Below, in pieces: positions 18,654 to 27,756 of a stretch of DNA of 64,000 nucleotides (position 1 is the stretch's first letter; every line of letters starts with the position of its first letter). The notes under the pieces were generated by a model. It was not told the DNA's origin. It made no database searches and saw only the letters and a program-made list of their open reading frames with translations. A program made the translations under genes and the position numbers. Origin of the DNA: SAR116 cluster bacterium AG-426-I14 (GTDB taxonomy: Bacteria > Pseudomonadota > Alphaproteobacteria > Puniceispirillales > Marisalimonadaceae); assembly GCA_003210055.1 (NCBI GenBank), contig QCNS01000004.1, forward strand, positions 1 to 64,000. Direction: 5' to 3'.

Positions 18654-19640
18654 ATGACCATACCTCAAAATTTAGAATTGATATCACTGCTAAAAAAATA
18701 TGACGACATTACAGCAGTAAACAAAATAAATCTGAAAATTCATTCAGGAACATATTGTTGTTTATTAGGTCCTTCAGGTTGTGGGAAAACATCTACTCTA
18801 AGAATGATAGCAGGTCATGAAGAAACAACTGATGGTGATATTTTATTAGGAAATACTATTATAAACGATCTTACCCCTGCAAAAAGGGGAACTTCAATGA
18901 TGTTTCAAAATTATGCTCTTTTTCCACATTTAAACTGTATTGATAATGTAGCTTTTGCTCTAAAAATTAAGAATATAAATAAAAAAGAGAGATATAAAGA
19001 GGCAAACAAAATTCTAGCAATGGTTCAAATGCAAAATTTTGTTGATAGATTCCCGAGTCAATTATCGGGAGGCCAACAGCAAAGAATAGCATTAGCTAGA
19101 TCTTTAATAACAAAACCCTCAATATTATTATTAGATGAACCCTTATCAGCTCTTGACCCTTTTCTCAGAGTTCAAATGAGAACAGAATTAAAAAATCTTC
19201 AAAAAAAATTAGGTATAACATTTATACACGTAACACATTCTCAAGAAGAAGCTCTTGCATTAGCAGATTTAGTAGTGGTAATGAATAAAGGGACTATAGA
19301 GCAATCTGACACTCCGTATAATGTTTTTAATAAACCAAAAAATGAATTTATAGCTAATTTTGTAGGAAGTCATAATGTTATTAATGATGGTGGAAAAAAG
19401 TATGCTGTAAGAATGGATCAAATAAAAATTAATATCTTAAAAACGCAGAATAAGAAATTAATGAAAATTAAAGACATAGAGTTTCAGGGTGAAAAAGTAA
19501 AAATTTGTTGCTCTGATAAAAATAATATAGATATTTTTGTTTTAGTAGAGGACGAACTTTTTTTTAAAAATAAATTTGAGATAGGGCAAGATATAAACTT
19601 ACATTGGAAGAAAAGTATTTCGCACATTTTAGAAAAATAA
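18654..19640 (+). CDS. ABC transporter ATP-binding protein, PotA-like
   Basis: The 328-residue protein has an intact ABC ATPase domain: Walker A GPSGCGKT at 39-46, signature LSGGQQQR at 137-144 and Walker B ILLLDEP at 157-163. A C-terminal TOBE-like regulatory region follows. It powers the PotBCD-like importer encoded divergently. The plus-strand group continues with the hydantoinase, allantoicase and ureidoglycolate lyase genes, which ties the transporter to ureide breakdown. The residues PNVF-type GSHNVIN region near 235-240 resembles PotA-like proteins. Confidence 0.92.
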   Translation: MTIPQNLELISLLKKYDDITAVNKINLKIHSGTYCCLLGPSGCGKTSTLRMIAGHEETTDGDILLGNTIINDLTPAKRGTSMMFQNYALFPHLNCIDNVAFALKIKNINKKERYKEANKILAMVQMQNFVDRFPSQLSGGQQQRIALARSLITKPSILLLDEPLSALDPFLRVQMRTELKNLQKKLGITFIHVTHSQEEALALADLVVVMNKGTIEQSDTPYNVFNKPKNEFIANFVGSHNVINDGGKKYAVRMDQIKINILKTQNKKLMKIKDIEFQGEKVKICCSDKNNIDIFVLVEDELFFKNKFEIGQDINLHWKKSISHILEK

Positions 19641-19691
19641 TATTTGTTTTTCTATTAATAAAACTGTTAAAAGTACTTTAAGGAAAAGAAA

Positions 19692-21098
19692 ATGGCAGAA
19701 TTAGACACGATAATTGAGAATGGGTTGGTTGTTTCAGAAAATGAAACAAAGAAACTAAATATTGGAATCAAAGAACAGGAAATAGCTTATTTAGGTGATG
19801 AAAATTTAGAAGCAAAAACTAAGATAAATGCAGAAAATCTTTTTGTACTGCCAGGGGGTGTTGACCCTCATGTTCATGTTGACCAACCATCAGGACCGGA
19901 TGTTGAAATGGCTGATAATTTTCAGTCAGCAACTAAATCAGCTGCAGCTGGAGGAAATACAACAATCATACCTTTTGCGATGCAAGTCAAAGGAGAGTCA
20001 TTGAGAAAATGTGTTGAAGATTATCATAAAAAAGCTAATGGAAATTTGTATGTTGATACCTCATTCCATTTAATAATAAGTGACCCTACCCCTCAAGTGC
20101 TAGGACAAGAACTTCCAGCACTTTCAAAAGATGGATATACATCTTTTAAAGTTTTTATGACTTATGATGACCTTGTTCTTAATGACAAAGAACTATTAGA
20201 AGTTTTTGAAGTAGCAAAACAACAAAAAACTCTAGTTATGGTTCATGCTGAAGGATATGATGCAATAAAATATTTAACTAAAAAATTAGAAGATGAAGGT
20301 AAAACTGCTCCCTATTATCATGAAATATCTAGGCCTGAAATTGTGGAAAGAGAGGCTACCCATAGAGCTATAAGTCATGCTCAAATCATAAATATTCCTA
20401 TCGTCATTGTTCATGTTTCTGGTCCTGAAGCTCTGAACCAAATTAGATGGGCTAAAGAGAAAGGTCTCAAGGTTTTTGCTGAAACCTGTCCTCAATATAT
20501 TTGTTTGACTAGAGATAATTTAAAGGGACTAAATATGGATTTTGAGGGAGCAAAATATGTTTGTTCGCCTCCACCAAGAGATAAACAAAGTCAAGAAGCA
20601 ATTTGGTCAGGCATTATTGATGGAACCTTTGAGTTGTTTTCCTCTGACCATTCACCTTTTAGATTTAAAGACTCCAAAGGAAAAGATAGACCAGGTGCTA
20701 GAACCTCGTTTAGATGGGTTCCAAACGGTATACCTGGCTTAGAAACAAGACTTCCAATTTTATTTTCTGAAGGTGTATCCAAAAATAGAATTTCAATTGA
20801 GAGATTTGTAGAATTAACCTCAACCAATCCTGCCAAAATGTATGGTATGTATCCTAAAAAAGGTGTAATAAAAATTGGTTCTGATGCAGACTTAACGATA
20901 TGGGATCCAAATTTGAAAAAAACGATAAAGCAAGAATTCTTAAATCATGGTTCAGACTATACTCCTTATGAGGGACTGGATATTACCGGATGGCCATTAC
21001 AAACTTGGTTAAGAGGAAAGTGTATTTTTAATAATGGTACCTTTTCAACTACTAAAAATAATGGTGAATATATTAATAGGGACTATTGTTCTTTGTAA
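19692..21098 (+). CDS. hydA: Dihydropyrimidinase / D-hydantoinase-type cyclic amidohydrolase
   Basis: The 468-residue protein has all metal positions of the dihydropyrimidinase family: His60 and His62 in DPHVHV, the carboxylated lysine Lys153 in TSFKVFMTYDD, His185 in MVHAE, His241 in VHVSG and Asp319 in SSDHSPF. It would hydrolyse a five- or six-membered cyclic amide such as dihydrouracil, hydantoin or possibly allantoin. It follows potA by 51 bases and precedes the allantoicase by 14 bases. Allantoinase is a close relative, so a second allantoinase is possible, but the motif pattern and the presence of puuE favour hydantoinase. Confidence 0.87.
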   Translation: MAELDTIIENGLVVSENETKKLNIGIKEQEIAYLGDENLEAKTKINAENLFVLPGGVDPHVHVDQPSGPDVEMADNFQSATKSAAAGGNTTIIPFAMQVKGESLRKCVEDYHKKANGNLYVDTSFHLIISDPTPQVLGQELPALSKDGYTSFKVFMTYDDLVLNDKELLEVFEVAKQQKTLVMVHAEGYDAIKYLTKKLEDEGKTAPYYHEISRPEIVEREATHRAISHAQIINIPIVIVHVSGPEALNQIRWAKEKGLKVFAETCPQYICLTRDNLKGLNMDFEGAKYVCSPPPRDKQSQEAIWSGIIDGTFELFSSDHSPFRFKDSKGKDRPGARTSFRWVPNGIPGLETRLPILFSEGVSKNRISIERFVELTSTNPAKMYGMYPKKGVIKIGSDADLTIWDPNLKKTIKQEFLNHGSDYTPYEGLDITGWPLQTWLRGKCIFNNGTFSTTKNNGEYINRDYCSL

Positions 21099-21112
21099 AA
21101 TAGTAAATAAAA

Positions 21113-22090
21113 GTGAAAAAAAATAATATTAATAATTTTGTAAACTTAGCATCATCTAAATTAGGTACTAAAGTCATGTCGTTTTCTGATGACTTTTTTG
21201 GTAAAGTTTCAAGAATGCTAAATGACAAAGCACCTCAATTCATTGAAGACAAATATGATAACCACGGTAAGTGGATGGATGGATGGGAAAGTAAAAGGAG
21301 ACGAGATGGAGGCCACGATTGGGCAATAATAAAACTAGGTAGTCCTGGTAAAGTTTATGAAATTGAAATTGATACAAGTTTTTTTACAGGAAATTATCCC
21401 CCCTTTGCTTCAATACAAGGATTATACTCTGAAAAAAAACCTGACCATAATGATGATTGGAAAATAATTTTAAAAAAACAAAAACTTCAAGGTGATAAGG
21501 TACACAACTTTAAAGTGAACTCAACAAAAGTTAATTATATCAGATTCCAAATCTTCCCAGATGGTGGTATCGCAAGACTAAGGCTTTTTGGCCATGTTGA
21601 AATTGATCTTGAAAAATTTAAAAACAAAAAAATAGAATTGTCTTCGCTAAATCTAGGTGGAAAAATTATTGCTTATAACAATGCTCACTATGGTGATGTA
21701 TCAGCTTTATTAACATCTGGTCGTGGGAAAACAATGGGTGATGGATGGGAAACAAGGAGAAGAAGAGAACCAGGAAATGATTGGATAATAATTAAGTTAG
21801 CTAAATCTGGTATAATAGAGGAAATTGAAATTGATACTGCACATTTTAAAGGGAACTTTCCTGATAAAGCATCAATCAGTGCTGCTTTCTTCGATGAGAA
21901 AGAAAAAGTATCTTCAATAATTAAACAAAATAAAAATTGGAAAGAGATTTTACCTCCCACAAAATTAAAGGCAGATAAAATTCATAGATTTAAAAAAATA
22001 ATAAGATCTGATGAAGTAAATTATGTAAAGTTAAATATTTTTCCAGATGGTGGAGTTTCTCGGTTCAGAGTTTTTGGTAAATTAAAATAA
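21113..22090 (+). CDS. alc: Allantoicase (allantoate amidinohydrolase)
   Basis: The 325-residue protein shows the two tandem allantoicase domains. The first has MDGWESKRRRDGGHDWAIIK with EIDTSFFTGNYPP; the second has GDGWETRRRREPGNDWIIIK with EIDTAHFKGNFP. It splits allantoate into ureidoglycolate and urea. The start is a GTG at 21113 followed by MKKNNINNF. It lies 14 bases after hydA and joins allA directly, whose ATG follows its stop without a gap. This route releases urea rather than ammonia, and no urease gene is in the window. Confidence 0.94.
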   Translation: MKKNNINNFVNLASSKLGTKVMSFSDDFFGKVSRMLNDKAPQFIEDKYDNHGKWMDGWESKRRRDGGHDWAIIKLGSPGKVYEIEIDTSFFTGNYPPFASIQGLYSEKKPDHNDDWKIILKKQKLQGDKVHNFKVNSTKVNYIRFQIFPDGGIARLRLFGHVEIDLEKFKNKKIELSSLNLGGKIIAYNNAHYGDVSALLTSGRGKTMGDGWETRRRREPGNDWIIIKLAKSGIIEEIEIDTAHFKGNFPDKASISAAFFDEKEKVSSIIKQNKNWKEILPPTKLKADKIHRFKKIIRSDEVNYVKLNIFPDGGVSRFRVFGKLK

Positions 22091-22600
22091 ATGATCAAAT
22101 TAAAAATTGAAGAAATAAATAATGATGAATTTTTACCCTTTGGGCATTTAATTCAAAAAAAGAATTCAAAAGATGAATTTATAATTAACCAAGGAACTAC
22201 AAAAAGATTCCATGAAATTTCAGAATTAGATTTGCACCTAGAAAAAGGGAGACCATTTATATCAATTTTTGAAGGTTCACCAAGACCAAAACCTATAATA
22301 ATTAAAATCTTAGAAAAACATCCTTTAGGCTCTCAAACATTCCTACCTGTTCAGGACTATAAATGGTTAACTGTAGTTGCATCAGAAATTAATGGCCTCC
22401 CTGACCTAGAGTCATTAAGATGTTTTTCTTTAAATGGAAATACAGGTATTACATACAAAAAAAATATTTGGCATCATCCTTTATTAGTTTTTAAAAAACA
22501 AGATTTTTGGGTTGTTGATAGAGTTAATAATGATGAAGATAAATTTAAAAATTTAATTGAATATAGTTTTAAAGATGATGAACTTTTTAGTATTTACTAA
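22091..22600 (+). CDS. allA: Ureidoglycolate lyase
   Basis: The 169-residue protein matches AllA: ISIFEGSPRP in the first half, EKHPLGSQTFLP in the middle and the C-terminal metal/substrate block GITYKKNIWHHPLLVF. It cleaves ureidoglycolate to glyoxylate and urea, completing the route from urate. The gene begins immediately after the allantoicase stop and ends convergently with the deaminase gene, overlapping it by four bases. Its length is typical. Confidence 0.93.
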   Translation: MIKLKIEEINNDEFLPFGHLIQKKNSKDEFIINQGTTKRFHEISELDLHLEKGRPFISIFEGSPRPKPIIIKILEKHPLGSQTFLPVQDYKWLTVVASEINGLPDLESLRCFSLNGNTGITYKKNIWHHPLLVFKKQDFWVVDRVNNDEDKFKNLIEYSFKDDELFSIY

Positions 22601-23949
22601 TTATTTATTAATCTGATAGATGCTAAAGCATGCTTTTCAAGTGACATATTAATATCAAAATTTTTCATATGTCCATTCTCTGAAATAATCTTTCCATTAC
22701 ATATTGTATATTTGGTTTTAACTGGACCGCAAAAAACTAGTGCTGCAACAGGATCAGAAGAAGTACCAGAAAAATCGATCTGCTTTAAATCATAAATTGC
22801 GAAATCAGCTGCCTTACCAACAGAAATTTCTCCAATATCATTTCTGTTTAAAACTTTTGCTCCACCCTTAGTAGCTAGTTTTAAAGCTTCTCTGCCACTA
22901 AATTTATCTGCACCAAATTTTAATCTTTGAAGAAGAAGTGTTTGTCTTGCTTCATTAAGTAGATGGCCACTATCATTAGAACTTGAACCATCTACACCTA
23001 ATCCAACTTTTACATCTTTATCAATCCAATTTCTAACGGGTGCAATCCCACTAGCTAATCTCATATTTGAAGTAGGACAATGTGCAATACCTGTTCTAGA
23101 TTTAGCAAATAAATCTGCCTCAGTGTCATTTAATTTTACACAATGCGCATGCCATACATCGTCACCTAGCCAATTAAGACTTTCAGCGTACTCCCCAGGT
23201 CTCATTTCAAAGTGATTCTTTGAATATTCTATATCTTCATCATTTTCAGCTAAATGCGTGTGGAGCGAAACAGAATAAGACCTTGCCATTTCAGCAGTCA
23301 ATTTCATAAGATTTTGACTTACAGAAAATGGAGAACATGGTGCTAATACAACCCTGAGCATAGAAAACTGTTTTTCATCATTAAAATTTTCAATAACTCT
23401 TTGACAATCTTTGATTATTGCCTTTTCATCTTCGACCAAGCTATCAGGTGGAAGTCCCCCCTTACTTTCTCCTACACTCATAAAGCCTCTTGCCGCATGA
23501 AACCTACATCCAATTAACTTTGATGCCTCTATTTGATCTTCTAATTTTGAACCATTTGGAAAAAGATATAAATGGTCGCTAGTCGTTGTACATCCTGTTA
23601 ATACCATCTCAGACATCCCAATTAGTGAAGAAATATATATATCTGATGGTATTATATTTTGCCAAACAGGATAAAGACTTGTAAGCCAACCAAAAAGAGG
23701 TTTATTTTGAGCTTTAGGATAAACTCTTGTCAAATTTTGAAATAAGTGATGGTGAGTATTAACTAGACCTGGGATAACGACTAAATCTTGAGCGTCTATT
23801 GTAAAATCAATTTTTTCTGTTAAGTCATTATGGTTACCAATCCTTTTTATTATACCATTCTCGCATAATATGGATGTGTCTTTCAACTCAACTTCTTCAT
23901 CGTTCATTGTCACGATGTGACTAGCGTTTTTAATCAATAATGTTTTCAT
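22597..23949 (-). CDS. 8-oxoguanine / guanine-type deaminase (amidohydrolase superfamily)
   Basis: The 450-residue protein is an AtzA/TrzN-like amidohydrolase with one metal site: His66 and His68 in NTHHHLF, HTHLAE, AHCVKL and the aspartate of GLGVDGSSSNDSG. The last motif with its SSN triplet is the pattern I associate with 8-oxoguanine deaminases, which give urate directly. A plain guanine or isoguanine deaminase is the main alternative. The neighbours (permease, xdhAB, urate oxidase) support a purine substrate. The ATG is preceded directly by a hairpin and T-run and has no Shine-Dalgarno in the usual place. Confidence 0.82.
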   Translation of the reverse strand: MKTLLIKNASHIVTMNDEEVELKDTSILCENGIIKRIGNHNDLTEKIDFTIDAQDLVVIPGLVNTHHHLFQNLTRVYPKAQNKPLFGWLTSLYPVWQNIIPSDIYISSLIGMSEMVLTGCTTTSDHLYLFPNGSKLEDQIEASKLIGCRFHAARGFMSVGESKGGLPPDSLVEDEKAIIKDCQRVIENFNDEKQFSMLRVVLAPCSPFSVSQNLMKLTAEMARSYSVSLHTHLAENDEDIEYSKNHFEMRPGEYAESLNWLGDDVWHAHCVKLNDTEADLFAKSRTGIAHCPTSNMRLASGIAPVRNWIDKDVKVGLGVDGSSSNDSGHLLNEARQTLLLQRLKFGADKFSGREALKLATKGGAKVLNRNDIGEISVGKAADFAIYDLKQIDFSGTSSDPVAALVFCGPVKTKYTICNGKIISENGHMKNFDINMSLEKHALASIRLINN

Positions 23950-23950
23950 A

Positions 23951-23980
23951 AAAAAAATACACCGCTCTTAAAGAACGGTG
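23951..23980 (-). terminator. Hairpin with T-run between the NCS2 permease and the deaminase gene
   Basis: Read on the minus strand, CACCGTTCTT pairs with AAGAGCGGTG around a short loop, with one G-T wobble, in bases 23960-23980. It is followed by TATTTTTTT that runs straight into the deaminase ATG at 23949. This has the form of an intrinsic terminator for the permease transcript. Its position up against the next start codon also allows a role as attenuator or as a structure controlling translation. Confidence 0.7.
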
Positions 23981-24019
23981 CATTATATCAATTTTAGTAA
24001 GAAAAATAAGTTTTTATTT

Positions 24020-25345
24020 CTATTCTTTAGGTAAAATTAAATTTAAGACTACGGCAATTACTGCAGCAGGTAATAAACCTGATGTCATAAGAAGTTTCAT
24101 TGTTCCGTCCAAATGTTGCATGGCCATAGGAACTTTTTGCAAACCAAATCCTATTGAAAGAGAGATTGCAAAAATCATCATATTTCTTCTGTTCCAATCA
24201 ACAGAGCTTAACATATTAATTCCAGCTGCTGCTACCATACCGAACATAACGATAACACCACCTCCTAAAACAGCAATAGGCATTGATGAAACTAGAGCTC
24301 CAACTTTTGGAACCAATCCACATATAATTAGAAAAATTGCTCCAATAGTTACTACTCTTCTACTCATTACCCCTGTCATAGAAATTAATCCAACATTTTG
24401 GCTAAAGCTTGTATTAGGTAACCCACCAAAAATTCCTGCAAGCGCAGTTCCAAAGCCATCAGCATATGTACCACCTTTTATTTCATCGTCGGTTGCTTCT
24501 CTTCCCGCTCCTCCTTTGGCAATACCAGAAATATCTCCAACTGTTTCAATTGCACTCACAATTGACATCAAACATATTGCAAAAATAACTCCAATATTTA
24601 TGTCAAAGCCATATTTTAGTGGTGAAGGTATTGCAAACCAAGCAGCTTTTTCAACGCCAGAGAAATTTACATTCCCCATCAAAGCTGCAATAACATATGC
24701 TATAATCATACCTATCAAAACAGCTGCACTAGATAAAATTCCTTTTGCCCAAAACTTTAAGAAAAAAGATGAAAGAATTACAATAAGAGCTAATCCCCAA
24801 TGAGAGAGTCCACCCCAAGCTGGATTTTTCATTTGAAAATCTGCTGCACCACCAGCCGCATATTTGATGCCAACTGGTATCAAATATATTCCAATTGCTA
24901 AAATTATTAATCCTGATACTAGTGGTGGAAACCAGTGTCTAATTCTTCCAATAATTGTACCTAAAAAGGCATGAAATATACCACCTATAACAATACCTCC
25001 AAACAAAGCTCCTAAACCAGCAGTTTTAACGGCAGGTATCATAACAGGGATAAATGCAAAACTTGTTCCTTGCATTACTGGAAGCCTTGCACCAACTGGC
25101 CCAAACCCAATTGTTTGAAAAAGTGTGGCTATTCCTGCAAAGAGCATTGACATTTGTATTAAAAAGACTGCGTCAGCACTTCCAAATGCAAATCCTGCAG
25201 CCCCACCTATAATAATGGCTGGCGTAAAATTACTTACAAACATAGCCAAAACATGCTGAAGACCAAGAGTAATACCAGTCCCCATCGGGGGAACATAATC
25301 TGGATTTTTCAAGTCCTCTGCGGAGACGTTATTTAAGTTAGCCAT
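24020..25345 (-). CDS. NCS2-family xanthine/uric acid/purine permease
   Basis: The start is the ATG at 25345, which has a strong GAGGAGGT site four bases upstream and begins MANLNNVSAEDLKNPDYVPPMG. A longer frame starting at 25390 lacks support. The 441-residue protein has the 14-helix NCS2 pattern with TM1 glutamine-histidine LGLQHVLAM and the signature QNVGLISMTGVMSR. It also has the TM8 acidic AIETVGDISGIAKG. Such proteins bring xanthine, urate or related bases into the cell with protons or sodium. It lies between xdhB and the purine deaminase, which supports a purine ligand. Confidence 0.92.
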   Translation of the reverse strand: MANLNNVSAEDLKNPDYVPPMGTGITLGLQHVLAMFVSNFTPAIIIGGAAGFAFGSADAVFLIQMSMLFAGIATLFQTIGFGPVGARLPVMQGTSFAFIPVMIPAVKTAGLGALFGGIVIGGIFHAFLGTIIGRIRHWFPPLVSGLIILAIGIYLIPVGIKYAAGGAADFQMKNPAWGGLSHWGLALIVILSSFFLKFWAKGILSSAAVLIGMIIAYVIAALMGNVNFSGVEKAAWFAIPSPLKYGFDINIGVIFAICLMSIVSAIETVGDISGIAKGGAGREATDDEIKGGTYADGFGTALAGIFGGLPNTSFSQNVGLISMTGVMSRRVVTIGAIFLIICGLVPKVGALVSSMPIAVLGGGVIVMFGMVAAAGINMLSSVDWNRRNMMIFAISLSIGFGLQKVPMAMQHLDGTMKLLMTSGLLPAAVIAVVLNLILPKE

Positions 25346-25432
25346 ATTACCTCCTCTATATATTGTTAAAATAATAATAGCAAAACACAATATATAGTAA
25401 ATAAAGAGAAATGATATAAATTTTAAATAAAA

Positions 25433-27754
25433 TTAATTAACATGTTTATGGTCATTTATACACTTTAATAGCTCAGATGGAGTAATGGGTGAATTTATTT
25501 TGGATATATCAATGTTATCAAATGCCATTTTTATAGCATCTTTAATTGCTAAAAAATGTGAGATAGCTAAAAGAAGAGGAGGTTCACCTACTGCCTTTGA
25601 TCTAAAAATAGTTTTTTCTTCATTAAACGTGTTTTCTAATAACTTAACATTAAATCTAGTTGGCACATCACGACTACCTGGTATCTTATACTTTGATGGG
25701 CCTGTAGTTAATAGTTGTCCTTCATTATTAAAGTATAACTCTTCACATGTGAGCCATCCAAGACCTTGAACAAAACCACCTTGAATTTGACCAATATCAA
25801 TAGCTTCATTTAATGACTTTCCACAGTCCTCTACAATGTCCGCTCTTAATATTCTGTTTTCTCCTGTGTCCAAGTCAATCAAGGCTTCAGAAACTGCCGC
25901 TCCCCATGTGTAATAAAAATATGGTCTACCCTTTAAATTATTTTGATCCCAAAATATCTTTGGTGTTTTATAAAAACCTGTTGATGAGAGTGAAATTCGT
26001 TTTTCCCAACATTTTTTTGCTAATTCTTCAAAAGTAATATTTTGATTACCAGAAATTACATAGTTATCTCTAAAAATTATTTTTTTCAAAGGCTTATCAA
26101 ATAATTCAAATGCACATTTTTGCATTCTTTTCTTTATTTTTTCAGCTGCATTCCATGCAGCCATACCATTTAAATCTGAACCTGAGGATGCTGCTGTAGC
26201 AGAGGTATTGGGTACTTCAGCTGTATTGGTTGGGGTTATGTGAACATTGTCAAGAGAAACTCCAAAACATTCTGCCACAACTTGAGCAACTTTAGTAAAC
26301 AAACCTTGTCCCATTTCTGTTCCACCATGATTTAATCTAATTGAACCATCTGTATATACATGGATTAATGCACCTGCTTGATTCAAAGAAGGCTTGTTAA
26401 ATGAAATACCAAACTTTGCTGGCATCATAGCTATACCTTTTCTTAATGAACTATTAATCTTTCTTTGTTTCTCATTAAAGATAGCTATAGCTTTCTTTCT
26501 TTTTTTATAATTGCTTAAATGATTTACTTCTTTGAGCACTTCATTAAGCTTGGAATTAATTACTACTTGACCGTAAGGTGTTTTAAAACCATTTTTTTCG
26601 TTATAATAATTTTCATTTCTAACTTGGTCTAATGAAACGTTTAAATAATTAGCAACATTATCAAGTATATTTTCAATAGCCAACATACCTTGAGGACCAC
26701 CAAAACCTCTAAAAGCTGTATTTGAAACTGTATTTGTTTTACAAATGTACCCTCTTGCACGAAAATTTTTAAAAGAGTAACAATTATCTAAATGAGTTAA
26801 CGCTCTTGTCATTACTGGACCAGATAGGTCTAAAACATTTCCACCATTACTCAATAATGAAATATCAAGACCATTAATTTTACCTTTTGAATTAAAACCA
26901 ATTTCATACTTAACTTTAAAATCATGTCTTTTACCACTTACAGTCATGTCGGTTTTACGATCGAGTCTTAATTTAACTGGTTTTTTTATTTTGTTAGCTG
27001 CTAAGGCAACTATTGCAGCAAATATTGTAGCTTGACTCTCTTTCCCACCAAAACCTCCTCCTAATCTTCTAGTTTTACAATCAATTTTTGCTGAAGGAAT
27101 ACCTAAAACATTTCCTACTCCATGTTGAACTTCAGTAGGATGTTGAGTACTAGACCATAGGGTCATTTCTTCGTTTTCATTGGGAGTTGCTATAGAGATA
27201 TGACTTTCTAGATAAAAATGATCTTGTCCGCCAATTGAAAAGTTTCCCTTTATAGAATGACTTGAATCTTTAATAGATTTTTTGAAGTCACCTTTTATAA
27301 TTTCTAATGGTTTAGATAAGAATGACTTTTTGATATACGCATCGTCAATATTTAAAATTGGATTGCCTATTGATAAAGTATGAATTTTAACAAGGTTAGC
27401 GGCATACATAGCTTTTTGATAGTCGTTTGCAACAAGAACAGCCACAGGCTGTCCATAATAAGAAATAATGCCATCCGCCATGATAGGCTCGTCTCCAAAA
27501 ATTGGACCAATATCATTTTTTCCCGGAATATCTCTCGCTGTAAAAACATGAGTATCAAATGGAAGATCTTTTAGTTGAGAGAGGTCTATCTTTTTAATTT
27601 TGGAGTATGCGTTTTTTGAAGTTATTAGAGCCGCATGCATTAATTCACTATTTTCAGGAATATCGTCAATATAAATAGCTTCTCCAGTAACATGTCTTGA
27701 GGCGGAGTCTTGATTAAAGCTTTTACCTACTTGAAATGTTCGTTTTGGTTTCAC
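25433..27754 (-). CDS. xdhB: Xanthine dehydrogenase, molybdopterin-binding subunit
   Basis: The 773-residue protein matches XdhB. It has RRLGGGFGGKESQA, then FRGFGGPQGMLAIE, the GGTEMGQGLFTKVAQV block and the catalytic-glutamate motif VGEPPLLLA (Glu724). These positions identify xanthine dehydrogenase rather than CO or aldehyde oxidoreductases. It hydroxylates hypoxanthine and xanthine to urate using water. The GTG start at 27754 lies two bases after the xdhA stop, so the subunits are coupled. No xdhC cofactor-insertion gene follows. The permease gene is 87 bases downstream. Confidence 0.93.
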   Translation of the reverse strand: MKPKRTFQVGKSFNQDSASRHVTGEAIYIDDIPENSELMHAALITSKNAYSKIKKIDLSQLKDLPFDTHVFTARDIPGKNDIGPIFGDEPIMADGIISYYGQPVAVLVANDYQKAMYAANLVKIHTLSIGNPILNIDDAYIKKSFLSKPLEIIKGDFKKSIKDSSHSIKGNFSIGGQDHFYLESHISIATPNENEEMTLWSSTQHPTEVQHGVGNVLGIPSAKIDCKTRRLGGGFGGKESQATIFAAIVALAANKIKKPVKLRLDRKTDMTVSGKRHDFKVKYEIGFNSKGKINGLDISLLSNGGNVLDLSGPVMTRALTHLDNCYSFKNFRARGYICKTNTVSNTAFRGFGGPQGMLAIENILDNVANYLNVSLDQVRNENYYNEKNGFKTPYGQVVINSKLNEVLKEVNHLSNYKKRKKAIAIFNEKQRKINSSLRKGIAMMPAKFGISFNKPSLNQAGALIHVYTDGSIRLNHGGTEMGQGLFTKVAQVVAECFGVSLDNVHITPTNTAEVPNTSATAASSGSDLNGMAAWNAAEKIKKRMQKCAFELFDKPLKKIIFRDNYVISGNQNITFEELAKKCWEKRISLSSTGFYKTPKIFWDQNNLKGRPYFYYTWGAAVSEALIDLDTGENRILRADIVEDCGKSLNEAIDIGQIQGGFVQGLGWLTCEELYFNNEGQLLTTGPSKYKIPGSRDVPTRFNVKLLENTFNEEKTIFRSKAVGEPPLLLAISHFLAIKDAIKMAFDNIDISKINSPITPSELLKCINDHKHVN

Positions 27755-27756
27755 TG

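Noticed and set aside
24120-24803. Long plus-strand open frame of 227 residues opposite the NCS2 permease
   Set aside because: Its composition (Pro, Ile, Ala repeats) mirrors the hydrophobic permease in antisense; no ribosome site or family motif is present.
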